Shown piece by piece: positions 7,138 to 15,064 of a stretch of DNA of 16,259 bases (its first letter is position 1; every line of letters begins with the position of its first letter). The position numbers and the translations under genes are program-made. Below the pieces are notes generated by a model. It did not search any database, was not told where the DNA came from, and worked only from the letters and a program-made list of their open reading frames with translations. The stretch is from an uncultured Acetatifactor sp. (GTDB lineage Bacteria > Bacillota > Clostridia > Lachnospirales > Lachnospiraceae): positions 1-16,259 of the forward strand of contig CAJUAB010000045.1 in the NCBI GenBank assembly GCA_910583845.1, read 5' to 3'.

Positions 7138-8625
7138 TTACTGCATGTTTTCCTCTATCACTTTGTGACGGAGTTCCTCTTTCCTGTCCGCAATCCGTTT
7201 CTGTACATTGACCATCTCTTCCTTGTCCAGCTTACAGAATTTCATAGCCAGGAGCGTACAGAGCCAGCCCAGGACCGGCAGTCCGAACTTCACGGCCATG
7301 GTCACCCAGAAGACGGCGGTGGTGCAGGCATCCCCGGGCTGGGGCATGGTGTGGGTGTAACCCACCAGAGCCACTGCTCCCGCCGCGATGGTGGCGCTGA
7401 AAGCAGTGATCAGCTTGTCAACCAGACTGTAGGTACCTGTCACCACGGCGGGCACATATCTGCCGCTGCGGTCCAGCTCATAGTCTATCGTGTCCGCCAT
7501 AAAGGAGGTGTTGGCCGTGGTAATGCACATATTGGAGCCGTTCTGCGCCAGAGTCAACAGTACGTAGAGGATCATGGCCGGACTCATCATCACGGCGATC
7601 CGGCTGGTGTCAATCACCGCAAAGAACAACAGCGTGACCACGGAAATCGCCATGCTGACCCATGTCCATGTGACGATCGCCTTGCGGCTGCCATGCTTTC
7701 CGGCATATCTGGCTCCCACCACGGCAAAAAGGATGGAGGGGATCATACTCACCACTGTCAGCATCGTGGAAATTCCCATATTACCGATCACTATGCCGAA
7801 CAGGAGTGTGGTGATCACGGACTGACTGGCCGTCTGCTGGGCAATTTTATCCGAGGCATTGGAGGCTATGTAACACTGCAGCGGGCGGTTATGCGCCAAT
7901 ATGTCCGCCATATCTTTCAGCTTCAACGGCTCTTTTTTCTTTCTCAGTCCGGAAAAGTACTCGGGTCTGTCAAATTCGGATACGCCGATACATACCAGCA
8001 CCGTTCCCACCGCCCCCATGGCCAGACATACATAGCAGGCCGCGGACAGAAAGGCCTGGTTATATTCACCGCCAAACATGGGTAGCAGCGCCATATTCAG
8101 AACCATCATCATGATCATGGGCACCAGGTAATTGAACGCCGTGGTCCACACACCGATGGTTGGACGCTGCCGGGGATCATTGCTCATGATGGCAGGGATG
8201 GTCTGAGCCGTCATATTGGTGATCGTGTAGCCTATTACATATACAATGTACAGCAGGGTGAAAGTAATCCAGCCAAAGCCCCTGCTGGAAAACAGGCTGA
8301 ACATGCCCAAAAGACCCACAGCCTCCACCAGAAAACCGGCTATCAGCAGTACGCGCAGTTTGCCGAAACGCGTATTGACCTTGTCATAGACAAAGGCCAG
8401 CATCGGGTCCGTGACTCCGTCCAGAATCCGGGTACAGGTCAGAATATAACCGATTGCGATGGTTGAGACTCCATAGCCGATGCTGGCGCTGTAACTGGCC
8501 AGATTGATGAGGGAATAGACGCTCATGCCTACCAGTCCGTTGCAGGCGTACAAAATAATCTGCCAGAGTTTCGCCCGGCGGTACGCAACACCGTCGATCT
8601 CACTGGCTGTTGGTTTCTTGGACAT
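7138..8625 (-). CDS. GPH-family (MFS_2) sugar:cation symporter
   Basis: This 495-residue membrane protein, with about 12 hydrophobic spans, resembles the glycoside-pentoside-hexuronide:cation symporters such as MelB, XynB and UidB transporters. The family signature near the second and third helices is visible as RILDGVTDPMLAFVYDKVNTR (residues 66-86, key Asp69, Asp73 and Asp81) followed by RFGKLR. The C-terminus ends in a charged cytoplasmic helix. The ATG at 8625 is used because GGAGGG lies 7-8 bases upstream. A reading frame nine codons longer would place the ribosome site inside the gene. As the only transporter in the locus, it is the likely route by which di- or oligosaccharide glycosides reach the four cytoplasmic glycosidases. 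Substrate and coupling ion cannot be read from the sequence. Confidence 0.93.
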   Translation of the reverse strand: MSKKPTASEIDGVAYRRAKLWQIILYACNGLVGMSVYSLINLASYSASIGYGVSTIAIGYILTCTRILDGVTDPMLAFVYDKVNTRFGKLRVLLIAGFLVEAVGLLGMFSLFSSRGFGWITFTLLYIVYVIGYTITNMTAQTIPAIMSNDPRQRPTIGVWTTAFNYLVPMIMMMVLNMALLPMFGGEYNQAFLSAACYVCLAMGAVGTVLVCIGVSEFDRPEYFSGLRKKKEPLKLKDMADILAHNRPLQCYIASNASDKIAQQTASQSVITTLLFGIVIGNMGISTMLTVVSMIPSILFAVVGARYAGKHGSRKAIVTWTWVSMAISVVTLLFFAVIDTSRIAVMMSPAMILYVLLTLAQNGSNMCITTANTSFMADTIDYELDRSGRYVPAVVTGTYSLVDKLITAFSATIAAGAVALVGYTHTMPQPGDACTTAVFWVTMAVKFGLPVLGWLCTLLAMKFCKLDKEEMVNVQKRIADRKEELRHKVIEENMQ

Positions 8626-8776
8626 AATGTGCCCTCCTTTTTGTTGTTGCAATCTCCCCTTGGTATTTTCAATAGAAATTCTGTCCTGGCCAGCGGCTTT
8701 GCTGCCGCCCGCCCGGTTCCTGTGGGGAAATTGCTGTTTTCGGGTTCCTTATATCGTATAAACTGTTGTATTTTTG

Positions 8777-8782
8777 ATTATA
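8777..8782 (-). promoter_or_regulatory. Candidate -10 box for the symporter gene
   Basis: On the minus strand this is a perfect TATAAT, about 150 bases upstream of the symporter ATG. No recognisable -35 box lies 16-18 bases upstream. The first direct-repeat element (8795-8819) sits exactly where a -35 box would be. That arrangement is typical of promoters that need an activator. Confidence 0.45.
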
Positions 8783-8794
8783 GCCTGTGTGGTG

Positions 8795-8878
8795 TTGCAG
8801 CTACAGATAAAAATTCTTGCAGATGTACAGAAATTCGTTGTATATATTTTAATACATGAATTTTTATACAGATTCGTG
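8795..8878. promoter_or_regulatory. Three phased direct repeats, probable AraC-type operator
   Basis: The element TACAGA followed by ATTC and T/G-rich bases occurs three times, at 8802-8819, 8826-8840 and 8867-8878. The ATTC cores end at 8816, 8836 and 8875, spacings of 20 and 39 bases, close to two and four helical turns. The first two copies are also each preceded by TTGCAG (8795-8800 and 8817-8822). A near-perfect inverted repeat, AAATTC (8831-8836) with GAATTT (8858-8863), overlaps the second copy. The array lies between the divergent symporter and GH1 promoters. The AraC-type protein encoded at 5868-7070 is the obvious candidate to bind it; this is inference. Confidence 0.6.
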
Positions 8879-8887
8879 ATTTTTTAT

Positions 8888-8917
8888 TTTTCAACACCGC
8901 TCTGCCTGTCTTACAAT
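8888..8917 (+). promoter_or_regulatory. Candidate promoter of the GH1-GH43 operon
   Basis: TTTTCA (8888-8893), an 18-base spacer and TACAAT (8912-8917) give a moderate sigma-A match, with a start site near 8924 and a leader of about 38 bases. The third phased repeat ends 10 bases upstream of the -35 box, a suitable place for an activator to contact RNA polymerase. Confidence 0.5.
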
Positions 8918-8961
8918 CAGAGAAACGAGGCGTACAATATCCCAAAAAGGAGGCACATTCC

Positions 8962-10347
8962 ATGGCATTTGAAAAAGGTTTTCTTATTGGCGCGGCTACC
9001 GCCGCCCATCAGGTGGAGGGAGGCAATATTCACAGTGACTATTGGGCGCAGGAACATATGAACCACACGGATTTTTCAGAGCCCAGCGGCGACGCGGTGG
9101 ACCATTACAACCGTTACGCCGAGGATATCCGGCTGATGGCTGACGCGGGACTGAATGCCTACCGCTTTTCCATTGAGTGGGCAAGAATCGAACCGCAGGA
9201 GGGATGCTTTGACGAGGCGCAGATCGCTCACTACCGGGATGTGATCCGCACCTGCAAGGCTTACGGCATCGAACCCATTGTGACTCTGCTGCATTTTACC
9301 AGCCCCAGATGGCTGATCTCCAGAGGCGGATGGGAGTCCGATGAAACCCCCGGATATTTTGCCCGCTACACCCGCTATGTGATGGAGCACCTGGGCAGTG
9401 AGCTGCATTATGTCTGTACGATCAACGAGGCCAATATGGGGATTCAGGTGGCCGCCATCGCCAAACGGTACATGAGACAGATGATGGCAAAAATGCAGGC
9501 GGCAGGCGGCAATGGAGCCGGTAAGAACGATGATCATTCCGGGGATGGCACTGTACAGATGGGACTGAATCTGGAAAAAATGATGGCAAACCAGAAGGCT
9601 GCCGAAAAGGAACGCATGGAGATCTTCGGGGTCGCTAAGACCGAGTGCTTTACCAGCCCGCGGACACCCCACGGTGACGAGCTCGTCATGGAAGCCCACA
9701 GGGCGGCCAGAGCTGTGATCCGGGAAGTCGCCCCCCATGTGCGTCTGGGACTGACCCTGAGTCTGCACGATATCCAGGCCCAGCCCGGCGGAGAAGAGAA
9801 CGCAAAGCGGGAATGGGCGGAGGAATTCACACATTATCTGCCTGCGCTGGAGGGAGATGACTTCCTGGGAGTGCAAAATTACACCCGCACCCGAACAGAC
9901 GCTGATGGCACCATGCCCACCCCGGAGGGGGCAGAGCTCACGCAGATGGACTATGAGTACTATCCTCAGGCCCTGGAGCATGTGATCCGCAGAGTGGCGC
10001 AGGACTTCAAGGGGGATCTGATCGTTACGGAAAACGGCATTGCCACCGCGGACGATACCCGGCGGGTATCTTTTATTCAGGAGGCCCTGTCCGGCGTGGA
10101 GGCCTGTATCCTTGACGGGATTCCCGTGAAAGGCTATATGTATTGGAGTCTGATGGACAATTTTGAATGGCAGAAGGGTTACTCCATGACTTTCGGCCTG
10201 ATCGCCGTGGACCGCGCCACACAGCAACGCAGCCCTAAACCCAGTCTGCATGTGCTGGGGGGATTTTGTAACACATCGCCCCGTGAAAACGGGCAGCATA
10301 CACCGGGATATCATTCATCCGACATGCAGGCGCACATTGATGCATAG
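8962..10347 (+). CDS. GH1 glycosidase (beta-glucosidase/beta-galactosidase type), variant acid/base motif
   Basis: This 461-residue retaining glycosidase has a (beta/alpha)8 barrel and no signal peptide. The start FLIGAATAAHQVEGG (residues 7-21) is the usual GH1 opening that binds the -1 sugar. WARIEP (73-78), HFTSPRWL (111-118) and YWSLMDNFEW (394-403) are family features. The acid/base is Glu156 in TINEAN (153-158), where most GH1 enzymes have NEP, so proline is replaced by alanine. The nucleophile is Glu357 in VTENG (355-359). Residues about 165-225 form a methionine-, glycine- and lysine-rich insert not typical of the core. The ATG follows AAGGAGG. It is the first gene of a pair with the GH43 enzyme. 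It probably cleaves a beta-glucoside, beta-galactoside or 6-phospho-glycoside in the cytoplasm. The lack of a PTS in the window favours unphosphorylated substrates. Confidence 0.92.
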   Translation: MAFEKGFLIGAATAAHQVEGGNIHSDYWAQEHMNHTDFSEPSGDAVDHYNRYAEDIRLMADAGLNAYRFSIEWARIEPQEGCFDEAQIAHYRDVIRTCKAYGIEPIVTLLHFTSPRWLISRGGWESDETPGYFARYTRYVMEHLGSELHYVCTINEANMGIQVAAIAKRYMRQMMAKMQAAGGNGAGKNDDHSGDGTVQMGLNLEKMMANQKAAEKERMEIFGVAKTECFTSPRTPHGDELVMEAHRAARAVIREVAPHVRLGLTLSLHDIQAQPGGEENAKREWAEEFTHYLPALEGDDFLGVQNYTRTRTDADGTMPTPEGAELTQMDYEYYPQALEHVIRRVAQDFKGDLIVTENGIATADDTRRVSFIQEALSGVEACILDGIPVKGYMYWSLMDNFEWQKGYSMTFGLIAVDRATQQRSPKPSLHVLGGFCNTSPRENGQHTPGYHSSDMQAHIDA

Positions 10348-10370
10348 TCACCTATGCGGGCATAATACGT

Positions 10371-10396
10371 CACTTGCGTAAGGCTTTCCGCAAGTG
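10371..10396 (+). other. Intercistronic hairpin between GH1 and GH43 genes
   Basis: CACTTGCG (10371-10378) and CGCAAGTG (10389-10396) form a perfect 8-bp stem with a 10-base loop, 33 bases before the GH43 start codon. No T-run follows, so it is not a standard terminator. It could protect or separate the two messages, or tune how much transcription passes into the second gene. Confidence 0.6.
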
Positions 10397-10429
10397 GCTG
10401 GAGCAAACCGAAACCCAAAGGAGGACCAC

Positions 10430-12265
10430 ATGAAACAATATTTCTGTAATCCTGTCAATTTTACCTATCAGTATCAGTTCAACCAGAAGGGGGAGGGCTT
10501 TTCCTTAAACCGCGAGGCGGCTGATCCCTCCATGATCCTGTTCAAGGGAAAATATTATCTCTTTCCCAGTATGACCCGGGGCTTTCTGGTGAGCCGGGAT
10601 CTGGTGAACTGGAAATTATGTGCTGTGGAAGGGCTTCCGGTATATGATTACGCCCCTGATGTACGGGCCGTAGGAGACTGGCTGTATTTCTGCGCCAGCC
10701 GCAGAGGGGAGATCTGTGATTTTTACCGCTCCCGGGACCCGGAAAACCAGGGGTTCGAACGCATTCCCGGCTCCTTTGATTTCTGGGACCCCAATATGTT
10801 CCTGGATGACGACGGCAGGATGTATTTCTACTGGGGCTGCAGCAACATAACCCCGATTTGGGGCGTGGAACTGAACCCGGCCACCATGCGCCGGATCGGG
10901 GAACCCGTGGCGCTGATTGAGAACCACAAGACCGAATACGGCTATGAGCGCACCGGGGAAAACCATTATTATGATCCCGGTAAGAGCCATATTATGCAGA
11001 TTCTGAAGGAACAGATGGCAAAGGCCCTTGGCTGCGACCCCGGGGACATCACGGATGTCACCCCGGCCATTGAATCCACTCCGGAGCAGTATCGTGCCCT
11101 GCTGAAAGCGGCCCTGTCCGACAATCCCTATATCGAAGGAGCCTGGATGACAAAATATGAGGGCCGATATTACCTGCAATACGCCAGCCCCGGCGCCCAG
11201 TTCAACGTGTACAATGACAGCGTATATGTGGGGGACAGCCCTTTGGGGCCCTTTACAATCTGCCCGAATAATCCTTATTCCTACTCCCCCGGCGGTTTCT
11301 GCCCCGGCGCGGGCCACGGCTCCACTATGGAGGATCTGAAGGGCAACTGGTGGCATACCAGCACCATGCGGATTTCCGTGAACCACGAGTTTGAGCGCCG
11401 TGTGGGCATCTGGCCCGCAGGTTTTGACGCCGACGGAGAACTGTTCTGCAACCAGCGGTATGGAGATTGGCCCCAATGCGTCACGGGAGAGAGCCAGGAC
11501 CCCTGGGCCACCCCCGAATGGATGCTCTTAAGTTATGGGAAAAGGACTGCTGCCAGCAGCCAGAAGAATCCCGCGGACAATGCCGTGGATGAGAATGTAC
11601 AGACCTGGTGGAAGGCTGACGCCGGGGACGAGGTTCCCTGGCTGCAGGTGGATCTGGGAGAAGACTGCACCGTCAATGCCATACAGATCAACTTTGCCGA
11701 TGATATGGGGCTGGTAGCCGGACTTCCCATGGGAGCGCGGCTGGTGGGAGAAGCAGGCCGGGGCCGTTATATCGAAGAACGCTCTTTTTGCACCGCCTGG
11801 CTGCTGGAAGCCAGCAGCGACGGTGAGAACTGGTTTGTACTGGAGGACAAGCGCAATGCCTGTACAGATCTGCCTCATGACCTGGTGGTGACAGCTGCGG
11901 GCATCAGCACCCGATATATCCGGCTGACTGTCACGGATACCGCTTATGACGCCCCCGCCTGCATCAGCGGACTACGGGTATTCGGCAGGGGCCATGGCGA
12001 AGTTCCGGCAAAGACTTCCCGTGTCAAAGCCCTGCGCAGGGACGGCATGACCATGCAGGTAAGCTGGCAGGGAAACGCCGTGGGTTACGAGGTGCTGTGG
12101 GGACACAGGCCGGAAAAGCTCTATCACAGCTATCGGGTATTTGCCAAAACAGATTTGGAGATACGGGCCCTGATGGCAGATGTGGAACACTATTATGTCC
12201 GGGTGGATGCCTTTAATGAGAATGGTATTACGATGGGGGATGTGATTTCTGTGGAAGGTTCGTGA
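10430..12265 (+). CDS. GH43-type glycosidase with discoidin-like and Fn3-like C-terminal domains
   Basis: This 611-residue protein has a five-bladed beta-propeller of the GH43 type. The triad is visible: Asp32 in AADPSM (general base), Asp120 in FWDPNMF (pKa modulator) and Glu236 in PYIEGAW (general acid). GHGST at 295-299 adds a typical histidine. A mostly helical insert occupies about residues 165-232. Residues about 368-520 look like an F5/8 type C (discoidin, CBM32-like) domain (SSQKNPADNAVDENVQTWWK and RYIRLTV), and 525-608 like a fibronectin type III domain. GH43 enzymes usually act on arabinofuranosides, xylosides or beta-1,3-galactosides; the linkage here is not predictable. There is no signal peptide, which is unusual for a protein with carbohydrate-binding modules. 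The ATG at 10430 follows AAAGGAGG; an upstream GTG at 10394 lacks such a site. It follows GH1 after 82 bases and is probably co-transcribed. Confidence 0.88.
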   Translation: MKQYFCNPVNFTYQYQFNQKGEGFSLNREAADPSMILFKGKYYLFPSMTRGFLVSRDLVNWKLCAVEGLPVYDYAPDVRAVGDWLYFCASRRGEICDFYRSRDPENQGFERIPGSFDFWDPNMFLDDDGRMYFYWGCSNITPIWGVELNPATMRRIGEPVALIENHKTEYGYERTGENHYYDPGKSHIMQILKEQMAKALGCDPGDITDVTPAIESTPEQYRALLKAALSDNPYIEGAWMTKYEGRYYLQYASPGAQFNVYNDSVYVGDSPLGPFTICPNNPYSYSPGGFCPGAGHGSTMEDLKGNWWHTSTMRISVNHEFERRVGIWPAGFDADGELFCNQRYGDWPQCVTGESQDPWATPEWMLLSYGKRTAASSQKNPADNAVDENVQTWWKADAGDEVPWLQVDLGEDCTVNAIQINFADDMGLVAGLPMGARLVGEAGRGRYIEERSFCTAWLLEASSDGENWFVLEDKRNACTDLPHDLVVTAAGISTRYIRLTVTDTAYDAPACISGLRVFGRGHGEVPAKTSRVKALRRDGMTMQVSWQGNAVGYEVLWGHRPEKLYHSYRVFAKTDLEIRALMADVEHYYVRVDAFNENGITMGDVISVEGS

Positions 12266-12295
12266 GCGCGTATCGGGCCCTGCAAGTCCATTATA

Positions 12296-12312
12296 TGGCA
12301 GATCGCCTGCCA
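12296..12312. other. Small inverted repeat in the convergent GH43/kinase gap
   Basis: TGGCAG (12296-12301) pairs with CTGCCA (12307-12312) around a 5-base loop. It is the only clear hairpin in the 113 bases between the convergent GH43 and kinase genes. Neither strand shows a T-run after it, so a terminator role is suggested by location only. Confidence 0.35.
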
Positions 12313-12378
12313 GAGCCTTCATCATGCCTTGATGTCCTGGTTTTGCTGTTCTCCAGGCGGTTTACTTTCCCGGCATAT

Positions 12379-13329
12379 TCACCGCAGATCATCCATACCG
12401 TCCAGCACCGCCCGGCATCCCAGATGATAAAAGTCCCGGTTGTCATATCCCCGGTAATCGGTCTCCAGACACCACAACAGCGCCAGATAGACATCATACC
12501 ATCTGGCGCGACGCTTTTCCTCTCCGGTAAGCGCTTCTATCCCGTACCCCTCATAAAAAGCACTGCTACGCTCATAATTGCGGAATCCCACCTCCATCAG
12601 CGGATCTCCCCAAAGGCACCTCTCAAAATCAATGATCCCCTCAATCCTGTCATCCGCAATAAAGACATTTCCGGCCCAGATATCCCAGTGGACAAAGCGT
12701 GGTATATTTACCGCTTCCAATATGGTCCTGTCCCGTTCCAGCAATCTCAGCACCGCCCCTTCCTCCACCGGCATGACAATATCCTTGCGCCTGGCATCGG
12801 AAAAGGTATCCCGCATCATGTCCCGGAAAACCGCATACCAGTCCCCGCCCTGTCTGTCCGGCTGCCCATAATACCCAAACTTCTCTCCTGTGATCCGGTT
12901 AAGCTGCCGGGTATATCGGCCCAGCTGCCTGTAAATCTCTTCCTTCCGCTCCGGGGACAATGCATCCTGCACACTGGACAGACTCTGCCCCCGGAGCATT
13001 TCCATGAAAAAATATTCCCTGTCAATGATGCTTTTACTGTTGTCATAAAAGAGCACCCTGGGAACCGGCACCTCTCCACGGCTGGAAACCATGCCCATAG
13101 AGCTTACTTCGCTGAACATAATATTTTTTTCAAAAGTCATGATCTGAATCTCCGGGGATGGAGCGATCTTCAGTACCATATCCCGGTTTCTCAGACGAAT
13201 CCGATAGGCGATATTAAAATATCCTTCTTTCAGTTCCCGGGCCTCCAGGGCTTTTTCACCGAAAGCCTTCCACACCATGCGGCTTATTTCCTCTTCTGTT
13301 ACAGTTCCTTTTGTTATACTGTTTGGCAT
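12379..13329 (-). CDS. Aminoglycoside phosphotransferase-fold (APH/choline kinase) small-molecule kinase
   Basis: From the chosen ATG the product is 316 residues and cytoplasmic, with the APH fold. EGYFNIAYRI (35-44) is the glycine-poor nucleotide loop and MVLKIAP (51-57) carries the likely ATP-binding Lys54. FVHWDIWAGN (212-221) is the catalytic loop with Asp216 and Asn221, and GIIDFE (231-236) carries the metal-binding Asp234. The usual HGD of the loop is HWD here. The frame is open for 46 more codons to 13467. However, the extension does not look like the family, and the best -10 box (13435-13440) lies inside it, so the shorter start, with GGAG 7 bases upstream, is preferred. The substrate is unknown. 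Most genomic members of this type are not antibiotic-resistance enzymes, and nothing here shows that this one is. Confidence 0.85.
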   Translation of the reverse strand: MPNSITKGTVTEEEISRMVWKAFGEKALEARELKEGYFNIAYRIRLRNRDMVLKIAPSPEIQIMTFEKNIMFSEVSSMGMVSSRGEVPVPRVLFYDNSKSIIDREYFFMEMLRGQSLSSVQDALSPERKEEIYRQLGRYTRQLNRITGEKFGYYGQPDRQGGDWYAVFRDMMRDTFSDARRKDIVMPVEEGAVLRLLERDRTILEAVNIPRFVHWDIWAGNVFIADDRIEGIIDFERCLWGDPLMEVGFRNYERSSAFYEGYGIEALTGEEKRRARWYDVYLALLWCLETDYRGYDNRDFYHLGCRAVLDGMDDLR

Positions 13330-13434
13330 TGTTTTACTCCGCTTATCAAATGTAACATCTGTGGCTCCCAGGTTCGGTCTTGCGTCCCTGAGCATTCCCT
13401 TATTGTCTTCCTCAACCTGACCTCTCCTGATCAC

Positions 13435-13440
13435 ATTATA
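13435..13440 (-). promoter_or_regulatory. Candidate -10 box for the kinase gene
   Basis: Minus-strand TATAAT is perfect, but the -35 region is poor: TGGACA is present at a spacing of about 20 bases. A start site near 13428 would give a leader of about 100 bases before the preferred ATG at 13329. It lies downstream of the glycosyltransferase stop, so the kinase could also be reached by read-through from that operon. Confidence 0.4.
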
Positions 13441-13473
13441 AGATCTGTGCATACGGGAATTGTCCATCAGTAG

Positions 13474-15036
13474 TCACTTTTGAGTTAATCGTATTAAATA
13501 CGCCCCTTCATTCACGTAAACATCTTCGCGCTCATATCCCTCATTCATGATCGACGAAACCAAAGTATTTACGTCATCTCTGGTATGAGACGCAACAACA
13601 TAGATCTCACCTGGCCAACGATCTCCATAGATTGAATCCACGTATTCCCGATATTCATCTTCATTTTTATCTCTGCACCAATCCATATAATTAACACGGT
13701 TTTCTGTCGTGTCACTATATTGGCGGCTCTGCCTTACATAATAAGCAAATCCTGAAACTGCTCCATAGTAAATTATTGTATCCGAGTTTGCCGCATCGAC
13801 TTCATACCATGTATTTACCACTCCCCGGCAATCCTCCTTGTTCCAGTTATTCTGTAGTTTGGAGGCCCAGCCGAAATAGGAAAAACACAGTATAAAGCAA
13901 CAGCAAAGTCCTGCATACAGTGCTTTTACTCCAAATCTTTCCGAAATATACCTGGTCAGCATTGATCCGAACTCAATTGCAATAGCGAAATTCAATACAA
14001 TCCACAATGGAATAAAAAACAGATCATATCTGCTCCCAAAATTACCGTATGAATATATACCTGCTTTTACTGAAAAATAATACAGAATCCACGTCAGTAT
14101 ATTTGTTGCGGCAAATAACTTTACCACTCTTTTGCACGGCAGAATTACAACCATCAAAATCATAACCATAAGTATGACAAGAAGTATCACCACAGTCACA
14201 TCACTACAGTATGACATAAAATTCCATTTAAACACAGTTCTCAGATCATAGAAAAAATCCTTGACAGCCTGTACCGAAAACAATATGCTCTTATAAGTTA
14301 TTTCACCCGCTTGTTGACGGAGCATCTGTTTTTTCAGAAAAAAACAGTATAATGGCAATGCAGCCCCAATCAACGTAATTATATAAGCAACAATTATGGT
14401 CTTTATTGACTGACGATCCTTGAGTGTGATCAGATATAGAAGGGCCGTAAAAGCCATGGCGGCAACAGGAAATACAGCCCCATACTGACTATAAACCGGA
14501 ATTACAGCAGAAATTGTAAAGCAAATAATACCTTTTTTGTCTGGCTTTTCAATCAGGCAAATCCAAAAATATATTGTCCAGAATAATGTCCCCAACATCA
14601 GACAATACTCAGCGCACTCTTGCCAATAGTAAGTCAGCTGGTAAACACATGAACTGAAAATTACTGCAAGCGCGGCAATGTATCCGTTTCCAATCTTTTG
14701 AATCGTCTTGTAAAGCGCTATCATCCCAGTAAATCCCATAACAACACCAAAAAAGCGAAACCACCACTCACTTTCGCTTATTTTCAGCCAAAAATACATA
14801 ATAATATTATAAAGCGGCGGTTGATATGTAGAAATAATTCGTTGATACATATTCGCAGAACCGGATATTGCACTCTCATACGGCAAACTTCCCACCATGA
14901 TTCTGGAATACCAATATTCTATGGTTTCGTCAAACCAGAGCGGTGCATTTGTCAATTTATATGTAGTCACCAATACGAAAAAGCAAAATGCCGCTCCACA
15001 TAACAGGTTTTCCTTCTTTGCATGTACTTGGTTCAT
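13474..15036 (-). CDS. GT-C fold membrane glycosyltransferase (PMT_2/GT39-GT83-like)
   Basis: This 520-residue protein has about ten or more hydrophobic spans and a soluble C-terminal part from about 405. LWFDETIEYW at 33-42 supplies the acidic pair Asp36-Glu37 expected in the first extracytoplasmic loop of GT-C enzymes. YQPPLYNIIMYFW at 71-83 is the usual second-loop motif. Such enzymes move a sugar from a polyprenyl-phosphate donor onto a lipid, polymer or protein on the outer face of the membrane. It starts 28 bases after the GT2 gene stop, with GAGGAG about 12 bases before the ATG, so the two are very likely one operon. Base composition is much more AT-rich than in the glycosidase genes. 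Donor sugar and acceptor are unknown. Confidence 0.85.
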   Translation of the reverse strand: MNQVHAKKENLLCGAAFCFFVLVTTYKLTNAPLWFDETIEYWYSRIMVGSLPYESAISGSANMYQRIISTYQPPLYNIIMYFWLKISESEWWFRFFGVVMGFTGMIALYKTIQKIGNGYIAALAVIFSSCVYQLTYYWQECAEYCLMLGTLFWTIYFWICLIEKPDKKGIICFTISAVIPVYSQYGAVFPVAAMAFTALLYLITLKDRQSIKTIIVAYIITLIGAALPLYCFFLKKQMLRQQAGEITYKSILFSVQAVKDFFYDLRTVFKWNFMSYCSDVTVVILLVILMVMILMVVILPCKRVVKLFAATNILTWILYYFSVKAGIYSYGNFGSRYDLFFIPLWIVLNFAIAIEFGSMLTRYISERFGVKALYAGLCCCFILCFSYFGWASKLQNNWNKEDCRGVVNTWYEVDAANSDTIIYYGAVSGFAYYVRQSRQYSDTTENRVNYMDWCRDKNEDEYREYVDSIYGDRWPGEIYVVASHTRDDVNTLVSSIMNEGYEREDVYVNEGAYLIRLTQK

Positions 15037-15064
15037 TTTATCAGCTTTCTCCTCTAAAACATTT

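Noticed and set aside
8626..8652. Upstream start for the symporter, nine codons longer
   Set aside because: The extension contains the ribosome site of the ATG at 8625.
9076..10314. 412-codon minus-strand frame opposite the GH1 gene
   Set aside because: It is a shadow of the GH1 coding sequence with no recognisable domain or ribosome site.
10394..10429. Upstream GTG start for the GH43 gene
   Set aside because: It lies in the intercistronic hairpin. The ATG at 10430 has an AAAGGAGG ribosome site.
13330..13467. N-terminal extension of the kinase to 13467
   Set aside because: The 46 added residues do not resemble the APH fold, and the best -10 box lies inside them.
12262..13473. 403-codon plus-strand frame opposite the kinase gene
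   Set aside because: The minus strand carries clear kinase motifs, and the plus-strand product has no recognisable features.
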